Source of the DNA: Bodo saltans
Taxonomy: Eukaryota > Euglenozoa > Kinetoplastea > Eubodonida > Bodonidae
Length of the DNA stretch: 63,952 bases
NCBI GenBank assembly: GCA_001460835.1
Contig: CYKH01001973.1
Coordinates: 1 to 63,952, forward strand
Direction of reading: 5' to 3'
Shown one piece after another: positions 47,129 to 56,000 of the stretch (position 1 is its first letter; every line of letters begins with the position of its first letter). A model generated the notes under the pieces. That model saw only the letters and a list, made by a program, of their open reading frames with translations, ran no database searches and was not told the origin of the DNA. The translations under genes were made by a program, and so were the position numbers.

Positions 47129-48442
47129 ATGTCTCTCTTGTTGCGACTACCTCCGGAAGTGTTCACTGCAGTAGCGACGTACTTGCCCATCAATGAGCTT
47201 GCGAGGTTGAGCGAAGTGTGTCGCATTTACGATGGGATCGTTCAAACGTGGATGTCTCGCAACACACACCCCTTGCACAACCTTTTCACATGCAGTGGCT
47301 ATTATTGGTTTCGAACGGATGGTGTTTTTTACACCAAAACGTTTGAGAACATACACCGGCTGGACGCGGGTGTTCGTCTTCGCGGCACAAGTTCATTTGC
47401 AGCGTGTCTCGCTGATGATACCGACGACGTGGAGGCTCTCGCGTTGCCTGGTGCTGCGGCAAACAATTTAATGGGACGGACTCATTGCCTCACCGCCGTT
47501 GTCGGCCGTACTATCTACCGATTCGGCGGCCGCACGATGACGCACGAAAATCGACTCAAGAGTTGCTTCTGTGTCGATCCGCTAGCGAGGACCATATCAC
47601 CGCTTCCTCCTTTGACAGGAAAGCGAAGTGCCGCAGCAGGGGCTGCCGTGGGATCTCGCGTTTTTATCATGGGCGGCTACGACGGCGCCTCAGAGTTGAA
47701 TACCATGGAAGTCTTTGATACGACAAAAAAAGAATGGATGATGTGGGATGGCAGTGTGTGGACAAATCCTGGGGATACACATGCACGTCCGGACGATGAT
47801 GGTGCCACTGCTGCTGCTGTTGCATCTGTGACGCGCACTCAGGTCATGCCCTTCTCCATTTGCGAACATAGCGCCACTGCAGTCGGCGATCGGTTCGTCA
47901 TGATCCTTGGTGGGTGTGAACGGCGAGGTAGACCCGATGAGAGGTCAGTTGCATCCGTGTGGTTGTTGGACACTCGCGGCAACAAGTGGATGCGGTTGTC
48001 AGATATGCCCAGCGATCGTATCCTTGGGTGCGCGGTGTACCGAGAGTTCCTGTCCGCTGATGGTGCAGTGCGCCATCTTGTTCTGTTTTACGGTGGCGAA
48101 AGTCTGAATCCTGACGAAGAGTCTGAGCAAAGTGCCACGTTTGTGCTAACCTGGCAAACCACCAGCAGGCATCGTAGCGGAGAAGAAAGAGATAAAGAAT
48201 TTCTTACTGCTGTCTCTAACGCTCAATGGGAAGTTAGCTCCATAGCTGGTGGTCGTACTGTGATGAATTCCATTGCACTGCTAACCAATACATCGACAAT
48301 GACGACGTCTCCTCCAGAGGCACAAGTCTGTGTGGTTGACGAGCATTTGGGGCTCAAGATTTGCGATCATTCGTGGACAGTTGTCTCTCAGAACCTTGTG
48401 GGAAACAACGGACACATATCAGCGGTGTGTCGTATCTCGTAA
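47129..48442 (+). CDS. F-box/kelch protein, copy 3
   Basis: The product is 437 residues. The F-box segment (LLRLPPEVFTAVATYLPINE, LSEVCRIYDGIVQTW) starts at residue 4. Kelch signatures are TIYRFGGRTM, SRVFIMGGYDGASELNTMEV and FVMILGGCERRG. Copies 2 and 3 share LKSCFCVDP/LQSCFCVDP-like and FSICEHS/FSVCEHS elements, so they look closer to each other than to copy 1 (seen by eye, no alignment run). The C-terminal FGVC element has become ISAVCRIS. Role as predicted for its neighbours. Confidence 0.85.
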   Translation: MSLLLRLPPEVFTAVATYLPINELARLSEVCRIYDGIVQTWMSRNTHPLHNLFTCSGYYWFRTDGVFYTKTFENIHRLDAGVRLRGTSSFAACLADDTDDVEALALPGAAANNLMGRTHCLTAVVGRTIYRFGGRTMTHENRLKSCFCVDPLARTISPLPPLTGKRSAAAGAAVGSRVFIMGGYDGASELNTMEVFDTTKKEWMMWDGSVWTNPGDTHARPDDDGATAAAVASVTRTQVMPFSICEHSATAVGDRFVMILGGCERRGRPDERSVASVWLLDTRGNKWMRLSDMPSDRILGCAVYREFLSADGAVRHLVLFYGGESLNPDEESEQSATFVLTWQTTSRHRSGEERDKEFLTAVSNAQWEVSSIAGGRTVMNSIALLTNTSTMTTSPPEAQVCVVDEHLGLKICDHSWTVVSQNLVGNNGHISAVCRIS

Positions 48443-48577
48443 ACGGACCACACGAGCTAGCATTGTCTCTTCACAAGTGACGTCTCCAACTTGCTCAAAA
48501 AAAACTCATCGTTTCTGTTTGTCTCCCATTTGCACAAAAAACCCTTGGTTATCTGTTTCTGGCCGAACTGTTTGAAA

Positions 48578-48624
48578 TATTTCTTTTCGTTTCTTTTCCG
48601 GGGGTTCGCGGCGGGGAAAAATAG
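48578..48624 (+). promoter_or_regulatory. Predicted acceptor deciding the start at 48650
   Basis: The T-rich tract TTTCTTTTCGTTTCTTTTCC is followed by AG at 48623-48624. The frame opens earlier at 48491, but ATG 48650 is the first after this AG and starts a clean signal peptide. Confidence 0.6.
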
Positions 48625-48649
48625 AAATTTATCGAGAAAACTCAGAAGC

Positions 48650-49255
48650 ATGACTCGTCTCCATCAGATTTCACAGATGATCATGGCAGCTGTGATCGTT
48701 ACGATGATGCTCCTTCTTCGCTCAACTGACGCAGCGTGCAGCATGGGGGCTCAGGCAAATTGCACTGCGGCTGCGTATCGTGCTGGCATCGTTGCACAAG
48801 GTTGCATTACGACGAACCGGCTCGGTGATGGTCCCGGCTGCGCTGATGACGTTTGCGCCAGCCAGGTAACTGGAGCATCGTGCGTCGTTGCGGCCCAATG
48901 TAGCCCTGTTCCGATTGGGACATTTCGATGCGCTAGCAGTCAACTCCTCTGCTGGTCATACAATCAAACGCAGTGCGCACTACGAAGCTACTGCTCATGG
49001 ACCACAACATCGAGCCCGTATTGTAACTACACAGTACCGCTGATCGCGCCTGCAGTGGCGCAGGCTGCTGCGCTCAGTGACACTTGCCCAGCGATTCACC
49101 CTGCTGTGCTGGCAATTCTCATTATCATGTTTGTCACACTGCTCATTGCCATCGGCATCGTGCTGGGTGTTGTCGTTCTGAACAAGAAAAAGCAAGATGA
49201 ATTAGAGCGTGAAGAGGAGGAAGCTGAAGCAGAAGAAGCGATCGGTCGGTTGTAA
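48650..49255 (+). CDS. Cys-rich type I membrane protein, probable surface protein
   Basis: The product is 201 residues. A signal peptide covers about residues 1-28 (MIMAAVIVTMMLLLRSTDA core). The ectodomain of about 120 residues has many Cys and three N-glycosylation sequons (NCT, NQT, NYT). A transmembrane helix at about 152-177 (AVLAILIIMFVTLLIAIGIV) is followed by KKK and a very acidic cytoplasmic tail (ELEREEEEAEAEEAIGRL). The topology is a single-pass surface or endomembrane protein. The family is not recognised. It lies directly after the F-box/kelch array with no evident functional link. Confidence 0.75.
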   Translation: MTRLHQISQMIMAAVIVTMMLLLRSTDAACSMGAQANCTAAAYRAGIVAQGCITTNRLGDGPGCADDVCASQVTGASCVVAAQCSPVPIGTFRCASSQLLCWSYNQTQCALRSYCSWTTTSSPYCNYTVPLIAPAVAQAAALSDTCPAIHPAVLAILIIMFVTLLIAIGIVLGVVVLNKKKQDELEREEEEAEAEEAIGRL

Positions 49256-49759
49256 TTCTTCTCTCAAAGGCATATGCGAGTGGAAAGGAAAGTTTCGCTT
49301 TTCGAATTCGGACTTTTTTCGCAAAGTGTTTCGCTTCTTCCCCATTATCCTGTTGTTGATATCGCGACTACGTGAACCGGTTGTTGTTGTTGTTGTTGTT
49401 GTTGTTGTTCTTTTCGTATCGTTATCGCTTTGTCGTGCATGATGGTGTGGGGCCACAGCGAGGTCTATTCAATCTTGCTGTGTTCCAATCATCACCTCCC
49501 TCCTCCCCTTCCCTCCCCCACCACTTCACATTCTCCTCCTCCCCTTTTTGGAACTCTCGACCCTTTGGGAACCGGTTCAACCGTGTGCACGGCACACACG
49601 GAAGAATCATCGGCCTCTCAGTACGCTACATTTCGCTCATTTTTGAAAAAAGTGAAGAAACACTTTCTGATTTATTTTTTTCTTTCGTGGTGTCACAAAT
49701 GAATTGGTGACAATTTTGTTCTTGTCGTTGTTGGTTAAAGTTGGCGTGTTTGACAAAGA
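49256..49759 (+). other. Intergenic region with (GTT)10 and an orphan C/T tract
   Basis: Contains (GTT)10 at 49380-49409, an unusually long C/T tract at about 49490-49555 interrupted by few purines, and a later TTTTGTTCTTGTCG tract with AG at 49739-49740, the likely acceptor for the next gene. No gene is seen between the C/T tract and that acceptor. Confidence 0.55.
49380..49409 (+). repeat. (GTT)10 microsatellite
   Basis: Ten uninterrupted GTT units, the same number and strand as the run at 45338-45367, again in an intergenic gap upstream of a gene. Confidence 0.9.
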
Positions 49760-52483
49760 ATGCTGCGAGAATTGTGCAGGAGAGCGCCGCTCTCACTCTC
49801 TCGACGTCACAGCGGCGGAACTCCCAAGCTCCGTTCATTCACGCTCATTTACCATCACACCACACCACACGCACAAACTGCGTTGCTCCACCATCGCCGT
49901 CATCAGTCATCAGCTCAGCAGTTGACATCATCGTCATCTCTTATTGATGATCTTGAAGATTTTGAAGATGTGCTTTTAAATGGTTGCGCCGAGGGTGAGC
50001 CATCTTCTCCAACGAACGCGGAAACGGCTCACGACGACGCAGCAAACGGGGGCAGCCAAGTCGCTGCTTCGACGCCATTTGATGTGCAGGAATGTGCGCA
50101 CTCGCTTCTCGAGCTCCTTCCCGCTGATGGATCACGAATTGCGCTGACGTCTCTCACTAGTGGAGTCGATTTGGAAGCTGTTGCAGATTGCTGCGGCTCA
50201 CTACTTACGATGCTAGAGACATTCCCGCATTGGTTTCGCCTGGAGAAAATCTCCGAAAAGTGGTTTGTTGGACGTCGGACTAAAACGGGAACACAAGCTT
50301 CATCCGAAGTTTCAGTTACGCCAGCGCAACGCCATCGAACTCTTCCTAGAGGAAGCACGAAACTGATTCAATCAGACGAGTTTGATCGACTTGCGCACAT
50401 CCCCACAACTGTTATTACGTCACTTCTTGACCACATTCCAACTGAATATGCGGTTTCAGTTGCTCAGCTGCAAAGCGATCACTTTGGTGGTGCGAACGAC
50501 AATCGCGGAAATGGATCTATTGCTGCTGCCGCGTCCATCCTTGAGCAGCAAAGGCTCTCGCTACGGTTTGTCCTCAAGCATCACCCAGTTGCTCAAGCTT
50601 GCATTCGATGGCCCACACCACAAACAGTCACTCGTTCCTCACCGTTGGATACTCCCCCAGAAAGGAGGAGTGATGTATCACCCCAAGAGTTAGCTGCCTC
50701 CATGCGGAGTAAGGCAAATGTCGGAATGCCCTCGGCAGGGACCATTGAGTCCCCTAAAGACTATCCAGAGGATGACTGGCTCGTTGAGATTGACTTGGAC
50801 CTGGTCGAGACACCCGAGGTGGTAGCAGCAGCTATGCGTGAGGAGGAAGCTGAGAACGTCGACATGGAGACCATTAACGTCACGGCAGCTGATGAGGGGC
50901 GGGCTCCCTCAGCGCCACCTCCACGTGCCGCTTCTCCCACCCCGCCTTCTGGAGTCCGCCGTCTTGCTCCGCCACCTCCGATCGTACGCTCAGCCACCAG
51001 TGGCCGTGGTGGTCCCTCGTTCACACCGCTTCCTCCATCCGTAGCACAGTCGCTTGCCGTTGGCAAAGCATCGGCTATCTTAGTGGAATTGCTGTTAGAG
51101 TGTGTTCCCAGCTTTCCTGTTCCTTCGTCACAGCTTCGAATTTCTGACACACTGTGCAAAGTGCTCGTCACTGTCCCTCTGCTGCAGCTGCTTCGCCGCT
51201 TTCCGCGGTTGTTTGTCGTTGACAACGTCATTGGCGTAGTCCATGTGAAGCCTACTTTCACACACGCGAACGTCGGTGTTGCGGATGCAAAGTATGAAAA
51301 GCATGAGAGTGAAGCCTCTGATAGTGCTCAACAAAATAAGCATCGAGCGACAACACGAGTGCCATTCCAATCGAGCGTCGCTGTGGATGAAGCAATGATA
51401 CGGCAGCTTCAGCACCTTGTCAATGCGGCCACTCGAAATTCACGAGACATCACAACAGAGAGTGCAACCGGCCTCGGTGAGGCCATAACGAAAGGCGCAT
51501 TTTCGAAGCCTATTATTGTGAGCGATGCCAAAATAATAGCAGCAATGCCGCCCCCTCCAACTTTCGCCGAGCTGCTCGTCCTCGACGAGCTTAATGACCT
51601 GTGGAAAAGCCTCTCGGCGCAGGACGCCTCTGCAACCCTGTTGCTTCCTACCAATGTGCAGCGCACTCTGGGTAAGTACAAAGGAATACTGGACGCGCAC
51701 CACACTTTGCTGTGGTCTCACGAACTCGCCTCCCCCCAGAAAGATGTTGTCAAGCTGAGGCCTTGGTGGCTGAGCCCGTCGGCGCTTGACACAACGAACG
51801 CAGCAGCCAGCATCATGGCGCCTGGACAGCTTGAGTGGCTGCAGAAGCAGGTAAGGCCTGTCTGGAGTCCGATCTCGAGAATTGTGAGCAAAGCGGATGT
51901 TGAGTTTTTAGCGGCACTGTCTCACCTTGCGGGAACGTCAAAGACATCATTTTTGAAGCCTGGGCTTGAGCCAGAGAACAAAGATGCCGTCCTTGGTCTT
52001 GCGCTTTTAGGACAGCACGTCTGGGTGTCCCCTTGTGGTACAAAAATTCGGCGGTATTGTGCAGATCCAAACTTGGATGATCATGTGCATCTCGGGGTAG
52101 AACTACTTCACGCGTCGCTCCCCCCTGTTGGCCCAGAGGCCTCTGCAGGAATGGTCGACCTCACTCAACATATCGCGTCATTGCCATTCGCAAAGGTTCT
52201 TCTTCGTCACCCATGTGAAGGCGCCACCACCACACAAAATCATGAAGTTGGCTCTGATGTCGAATCTCTAGTGCATTTCTTGGAGCGCCACATCAACCGA
52301 TTTACGATTGAAAAGGATGATCAATCAAATAAATGGAACATTGGGCGCTTTTCTGCATTTCGCAAGAAAGGCCCTAGCAACGTCGGTGACCCTGCGCCAT
52401 CATCGAAGGCACAAGCGACGTCGGTGTTATTTAACACAAAGCAACGCAGCGGCTGGGCTGCCTTCGCCGGAGGGAAAAAGTAA
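49760..52483 (+). CDS. Probable mitochondrial protein with repeated helical motif, unknown
   Basis: The product is 907 residues. The N-terminus (MLRELCRRAPLSLSRRHSGG) is a convincing mitochondrial presequence, and acidic residues appear only after about residue 60. A loose motif of about 60 residues recurs: a helix ending LLELLPAD, LLDHIPTE, LLLECVPSF or ELLHASLPP, a few further helices, then a close such as FPHWFRLEK, FPRLFVVDN or HINRFTIEK. I count at least four instances. Large mitochondrial RNA-processing proteins of trypanosomes can look like this, but I cannot assign a family. The middle (about 330-410) is Pro/Ser-rich and disordered. ATG 49760 follows the acceptor at 49739-49740. Confidence 0.7.
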   Translation: MLRELCRRAPLSLSRRHSGGTPKLRSFTLIYHHTTPHAQTALLHHRRHQSSAQQLTSSSSLIDDLEDFEDVLLNGCAEGEPSSPTNAETAHDDAANGGSQVAASTPFDVQECAHSLLELLPADGSRIALTSLTSGVDLEAVADCCGSLLTMLETFPHWFRLEKISEKWFVGRRTKTGTQASSEVSVTPAQRHRTLPRGSTKLIQSDEFDRLAHIPTTVITSLLDHIPTEYAVSVAQLQSDHFGGANDNRGNGSIAAAASILEQQRLSLRFVLKHHPVAQACIRWPTPQTVTRSSPLDTPPERRSDVSPQELAASMRSKANVGMPSAGTIESPKDYPEDDWLVEIDLDLVETPEVVAAAMREEEAENVDMETINVTAADEGRAPSAPPPRAASPTPPSGVRRLAPPPPIVRSATSGRGGPSFTPLPPSVAQSLAVGKASAILVELLLECVPSFPVPSSQLRISDTLCKVLVTVPLLQLLRRFPRLFVVDNVIGVVHVKPTFTHANVGVADAKYEKHESEASDSAQQNKHRATTRVPFQSSVAVDEAMIRQLQHLVNAATRNSRDITTESATGLGEAITKGAFSKPIIVSDAKIIAAMPPPPTFAELLVLDELNDLWKSLSAQDASATLLLPTNVQRTLGKYKGILDAHHTLLWSHELASPQKDVVKLRPWWLSPSALDTTNAAASIMAPGQLEWLQKQVRPVWSPISRIVSKADVEFLAALSHLAGTSKTSFLKPGLEPENKDAVLGLALLGQHVWVSPCGTKIRRYCADPNLDDHVHLGVELLHASLPPVGPEASAGMVDLTQHIASLPFAKVLLRHPCEGATTTQNHEVGSDVESLVHFLERHINRFTIEKDDQSNKWNIGRFSAFRKKGPSNVGDPAPSSKAQATSVLFNTKQRSGWAAFAGGKK

Positions 52484-53006
52484 CTCGCTCGCCCGGGTTT
52501 TGCTCACATCTATGCAAGCGTCCGTTCCAAACGGCCTTTCACATTTTTTTGTTATTTCTTGAATGCTTTGAACCTCCTCACAAATGTAATCTGTTTGTTC
52601 GCTGAAGTGAATGAAAGGTCTTCTGGTCGCATTTCTTCAAAACATATTAGGCACACATTTGCTGCTGAAGCGTCGTTCTGCCCCCACCAGACAGAACACT
52701 TATCGCTATCAGAGGGCTGTGTACACCATCATAATCAAGGAAAGGCACAGAAGAAGAACCTTTATTTATTTATTTCGCCCTGTTCGCCGCAACGTTGCAC
52801 CCCAAGTTGCCCGACTGTCAAGTGAAGTTGTTGAAAAGCAAAGCAAAACACTGACCTCTTTAAAGAAAGTATTGCCGGTTGTGCGTCTTTCGTATCATAA
52901 CAAAATACACACATCGGATCTTGGAAAGGCATTATCGTGAAGAAGCGTCCTCCACCAAGATCACCCACCCACCTGCCCAACTCCATTGATCACAGGCACA
53001 CACACA
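52484..53006 (+). other. Intergenic region before the kinesin gene
   Basis: Non-coding, 523 bases. It contains (TTTA)3 at about 52760-52772, short non-coding frames, and a C-rich stretch (CCACCCACCTGCCCAACTCC region, 52962-52984) followed by AG at 52994-52995, 12 bases before ATG 53007. Confidence 0.55.
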
Positions 53007-56000
53007 ATGGTCGGCACTCCCTCTGAACAACCTTCCCCTCGATTGAGGACCAACAACAATGGCACTACTCCGCCAGTGTCTGCGCGCGGACTGAACTCTG
53101 CTCGCAGTCGTCCTCTCGCCTCTGCACGAGGGGCCAGAAGTGCACCAGCCACTCCGCGGCCAACGAATGATCTCGTTCAAGTATTCATTCGGGTTCGCCC
53201 ACCCCGGAGTACAGAAGAGACAATCCAATACAGCGTTGATCGTCTCTTAGCGCCAACGCCACGAGGAGGAGTGCAGTCAAACAACACCTCTGAATTAGGT
53301 TTCCCCCCATGTACCCCACGTACGGCGCATCTACAGCAGTATCAGCAGCAGATGACCAGCAATGGTGCCGTGTCGTTGACAGTGGTGGGGCCTTCCACGG
53401 ACTCAAGCGCCAACGGCGTCGATGAGCAACGCAAGTATGAGTTTCAAGATGTGTTTGAGCACTTCTCCAACGGGAGCAACCATGAATCCCATGAGGCGGT
53501 AAGCAGCGTCATTCCAAACGTCGTGGATCAGTTGAGATGCGGCTACAACGCAGCTATTTTATGTTACGGCCAGACTGGAAGTGGAAAGACATTTACCATG
53601 CAGCAAATGACCACTGCTCTCACCGAAGCCGTGTTTGGACCCCCTGCTGCTGCTGTTACTGTATTGGAGCCGGTGATAGCGATGGCACACTCGGGATCCT
53701 CGACGACAGATGGAAGAGGTGTCTCCCCTATCGCAATACCGTCCTCAGTCAGCAGTAACGCGGCCACCGCAACGCCCTTGGTGGACATGACGCGTGATAT
53801 TGTAGAAATGTCGTACATTCAAATCTACGGCAATCGCAGCTACGACCTTCTCCTCTCCAACACTAATGGAAGAGGCGCTGTGTCACGTAATGGACCCAAT
53901 AACAACAATGCAGACCCCTGGGGAGAGCCGCTCCCAAAGCCGAGGGGCGTTCTGGTTAGTGAGCCGTATGTGCTGATCCAAAACGTTGCAGACTTCCAAA
54001 GTAAAGTACGCGACGCTCAAAGCCGAAGGGTGACGAGCCAGCACGCCCTCAATCCGGTCAGCTCTCGATCTCATTCTCTTCTGTCCCTTCGGATCAGCAA
54101 GTGCGTCAATGGAACCCCTGTGCAAACAGTAAAAGTGACTCTTGTCGACTTAGCGGGATCAGAGCGCGTCAAGAAAAGTGGTGTTGTGGGAGAAAATTTG
54201 GATGAGGCGATTGCCATCAACAAGTCCCTCTCTGTTCTCCATCAAGTTATCAAAGGAGCAGCGGACCCCGATACGTCAGGCGTGCTTCCCATTCGTGAAA
54301 GTATTCTGACTCTATACCTTGCGCCGGTTCTCACAAACAGCTACTTTTTCCTTATCGCTACAATCAGTCTTGAAGCCTCCAACTACTCGGAGACCAAGTC
54401 AACGCTTGACTTTGCGACTACCGCAAAGAAGTGCGTCATCACGAGGACTCGTTCGATGCAGGTGGCTGATCGATTCCGCACGAATAGAGCACAGGAAGCG
54501 ATTGAACTTCAATTGCAACAAGAAATTGAAACTCTTCGACAACGTGTTGAGTTGTTACAAGCCGAACTCGAGCTAGAAAAGCAACAGAAGCTAAGTCGTG
54601 CCGCCACATCTATCAACCTGCATCGCAGATCTTCACAGGCAGGCGCAAGTGATCTCCAGCAACAATTCATTGCCGACCATGTTCATCATCTCGAAGCACA
54701 ATTCGCAACATTGCAAAACCTCCTGCGTGATCGGGAGGCTGAGAAATACATGCTAATGTCGCGCAAAGGCCTCGTAGAAGACATCCGCAAAGAACTCGAG
54801 CAACGTCAAAACGAACGTGAAGAAGCTCGTGCGGAGCTTACGCGGCTGATTCCAGTCATGCAGCAGCAGCAGCAGCAGCAGCAACAGCTCCATCTAGAAA
54901 AGTCGTCGTCTTCCTCCTCTTTGGTACATACACCACGTCACCAAGGTGCATCTCCCCGAGCGAAGAGTGATCCTGCCACAACAACGACGACGACAACGAC
55001 GCTGCAGCCTGAGGCACTGTCGGTAGCAATTGACAAAGTGCTAGAGTCCTTCATGTGGCTTGAGGAGGAGTATCAACGTGCTCTTGAGATCAACGAACGC
55101 AGCGAGCGAAGCTTGGGAACTCTCCGTAATGAGCACCGGGAAACGGAGGAAACCGTCTTACTACTCCGCAAGCGCGTTTTTGCTTTAGAAGCCGAACGTT
55201 CGCAAGCAGAGACCCTCGTCGCCGACCAGAACCTTCGTTTGCGTGAATTGGCGCAGAAGTACGATAAACTAGAGTTTCAATATTATCGTGAGAAACAGGA
55301 ACGCACTACGAACGAAGATTGCAACGTGCTTCATCAAGTTGCTAACATTCGCCACGCAGAGCTAGAAAAGGTGCGTGCGGCGTTCGAAGACCAGCGTTCG
55401 CTGATGGACGTGATGCACTCACGCCTATCTGAAGTGGAACGCCAGCTTGAGTCGTCGGAAGTCACAAGAATGAAGCTTGTTGAGGAAAACAAAGCTCGTG
55501 TGGCATCGATGTGCCTTGCATGGACATTGTTCACTCCGCAGCAACGAGGACGATATCTCAGCTCTGAGCCAAGCAGTGGATCGTACACCATCGGGCCCTC
55601 GTTGCTTGGGTCCCCGATGAACGCTTCACAATTTAATTCTAGTGCGGCCGCAGCAGGAACTGCAGCCACCAACCTCACCGGTGGCGTGTTCCAAGGGTAC
55701 GACAACATTCAACTGAAAGCTACTGTACGTGACCTGCAGAAACAACTGCAAGATGCAGAGAGTCAATTAGAACATCGAGGGTACCGCATCGAGGATCTTG
55801 AGGAAGAAGTGAAAATACTGCAAGAGCGCATTCGAAGCAGAGAGGATGAGTACATGACTCTGGTCAAGCTTGATGGGCAACATGTCGAACAAAATGAAGA
55901 AATGCAGAATCAAATTAGCGACCTCTTTACCTACATTGACGCGCACAACGCTCGCCAGGAAAGTCTCGAGGCTCGATGGCGTGAAAGCCAAATGGAAATT

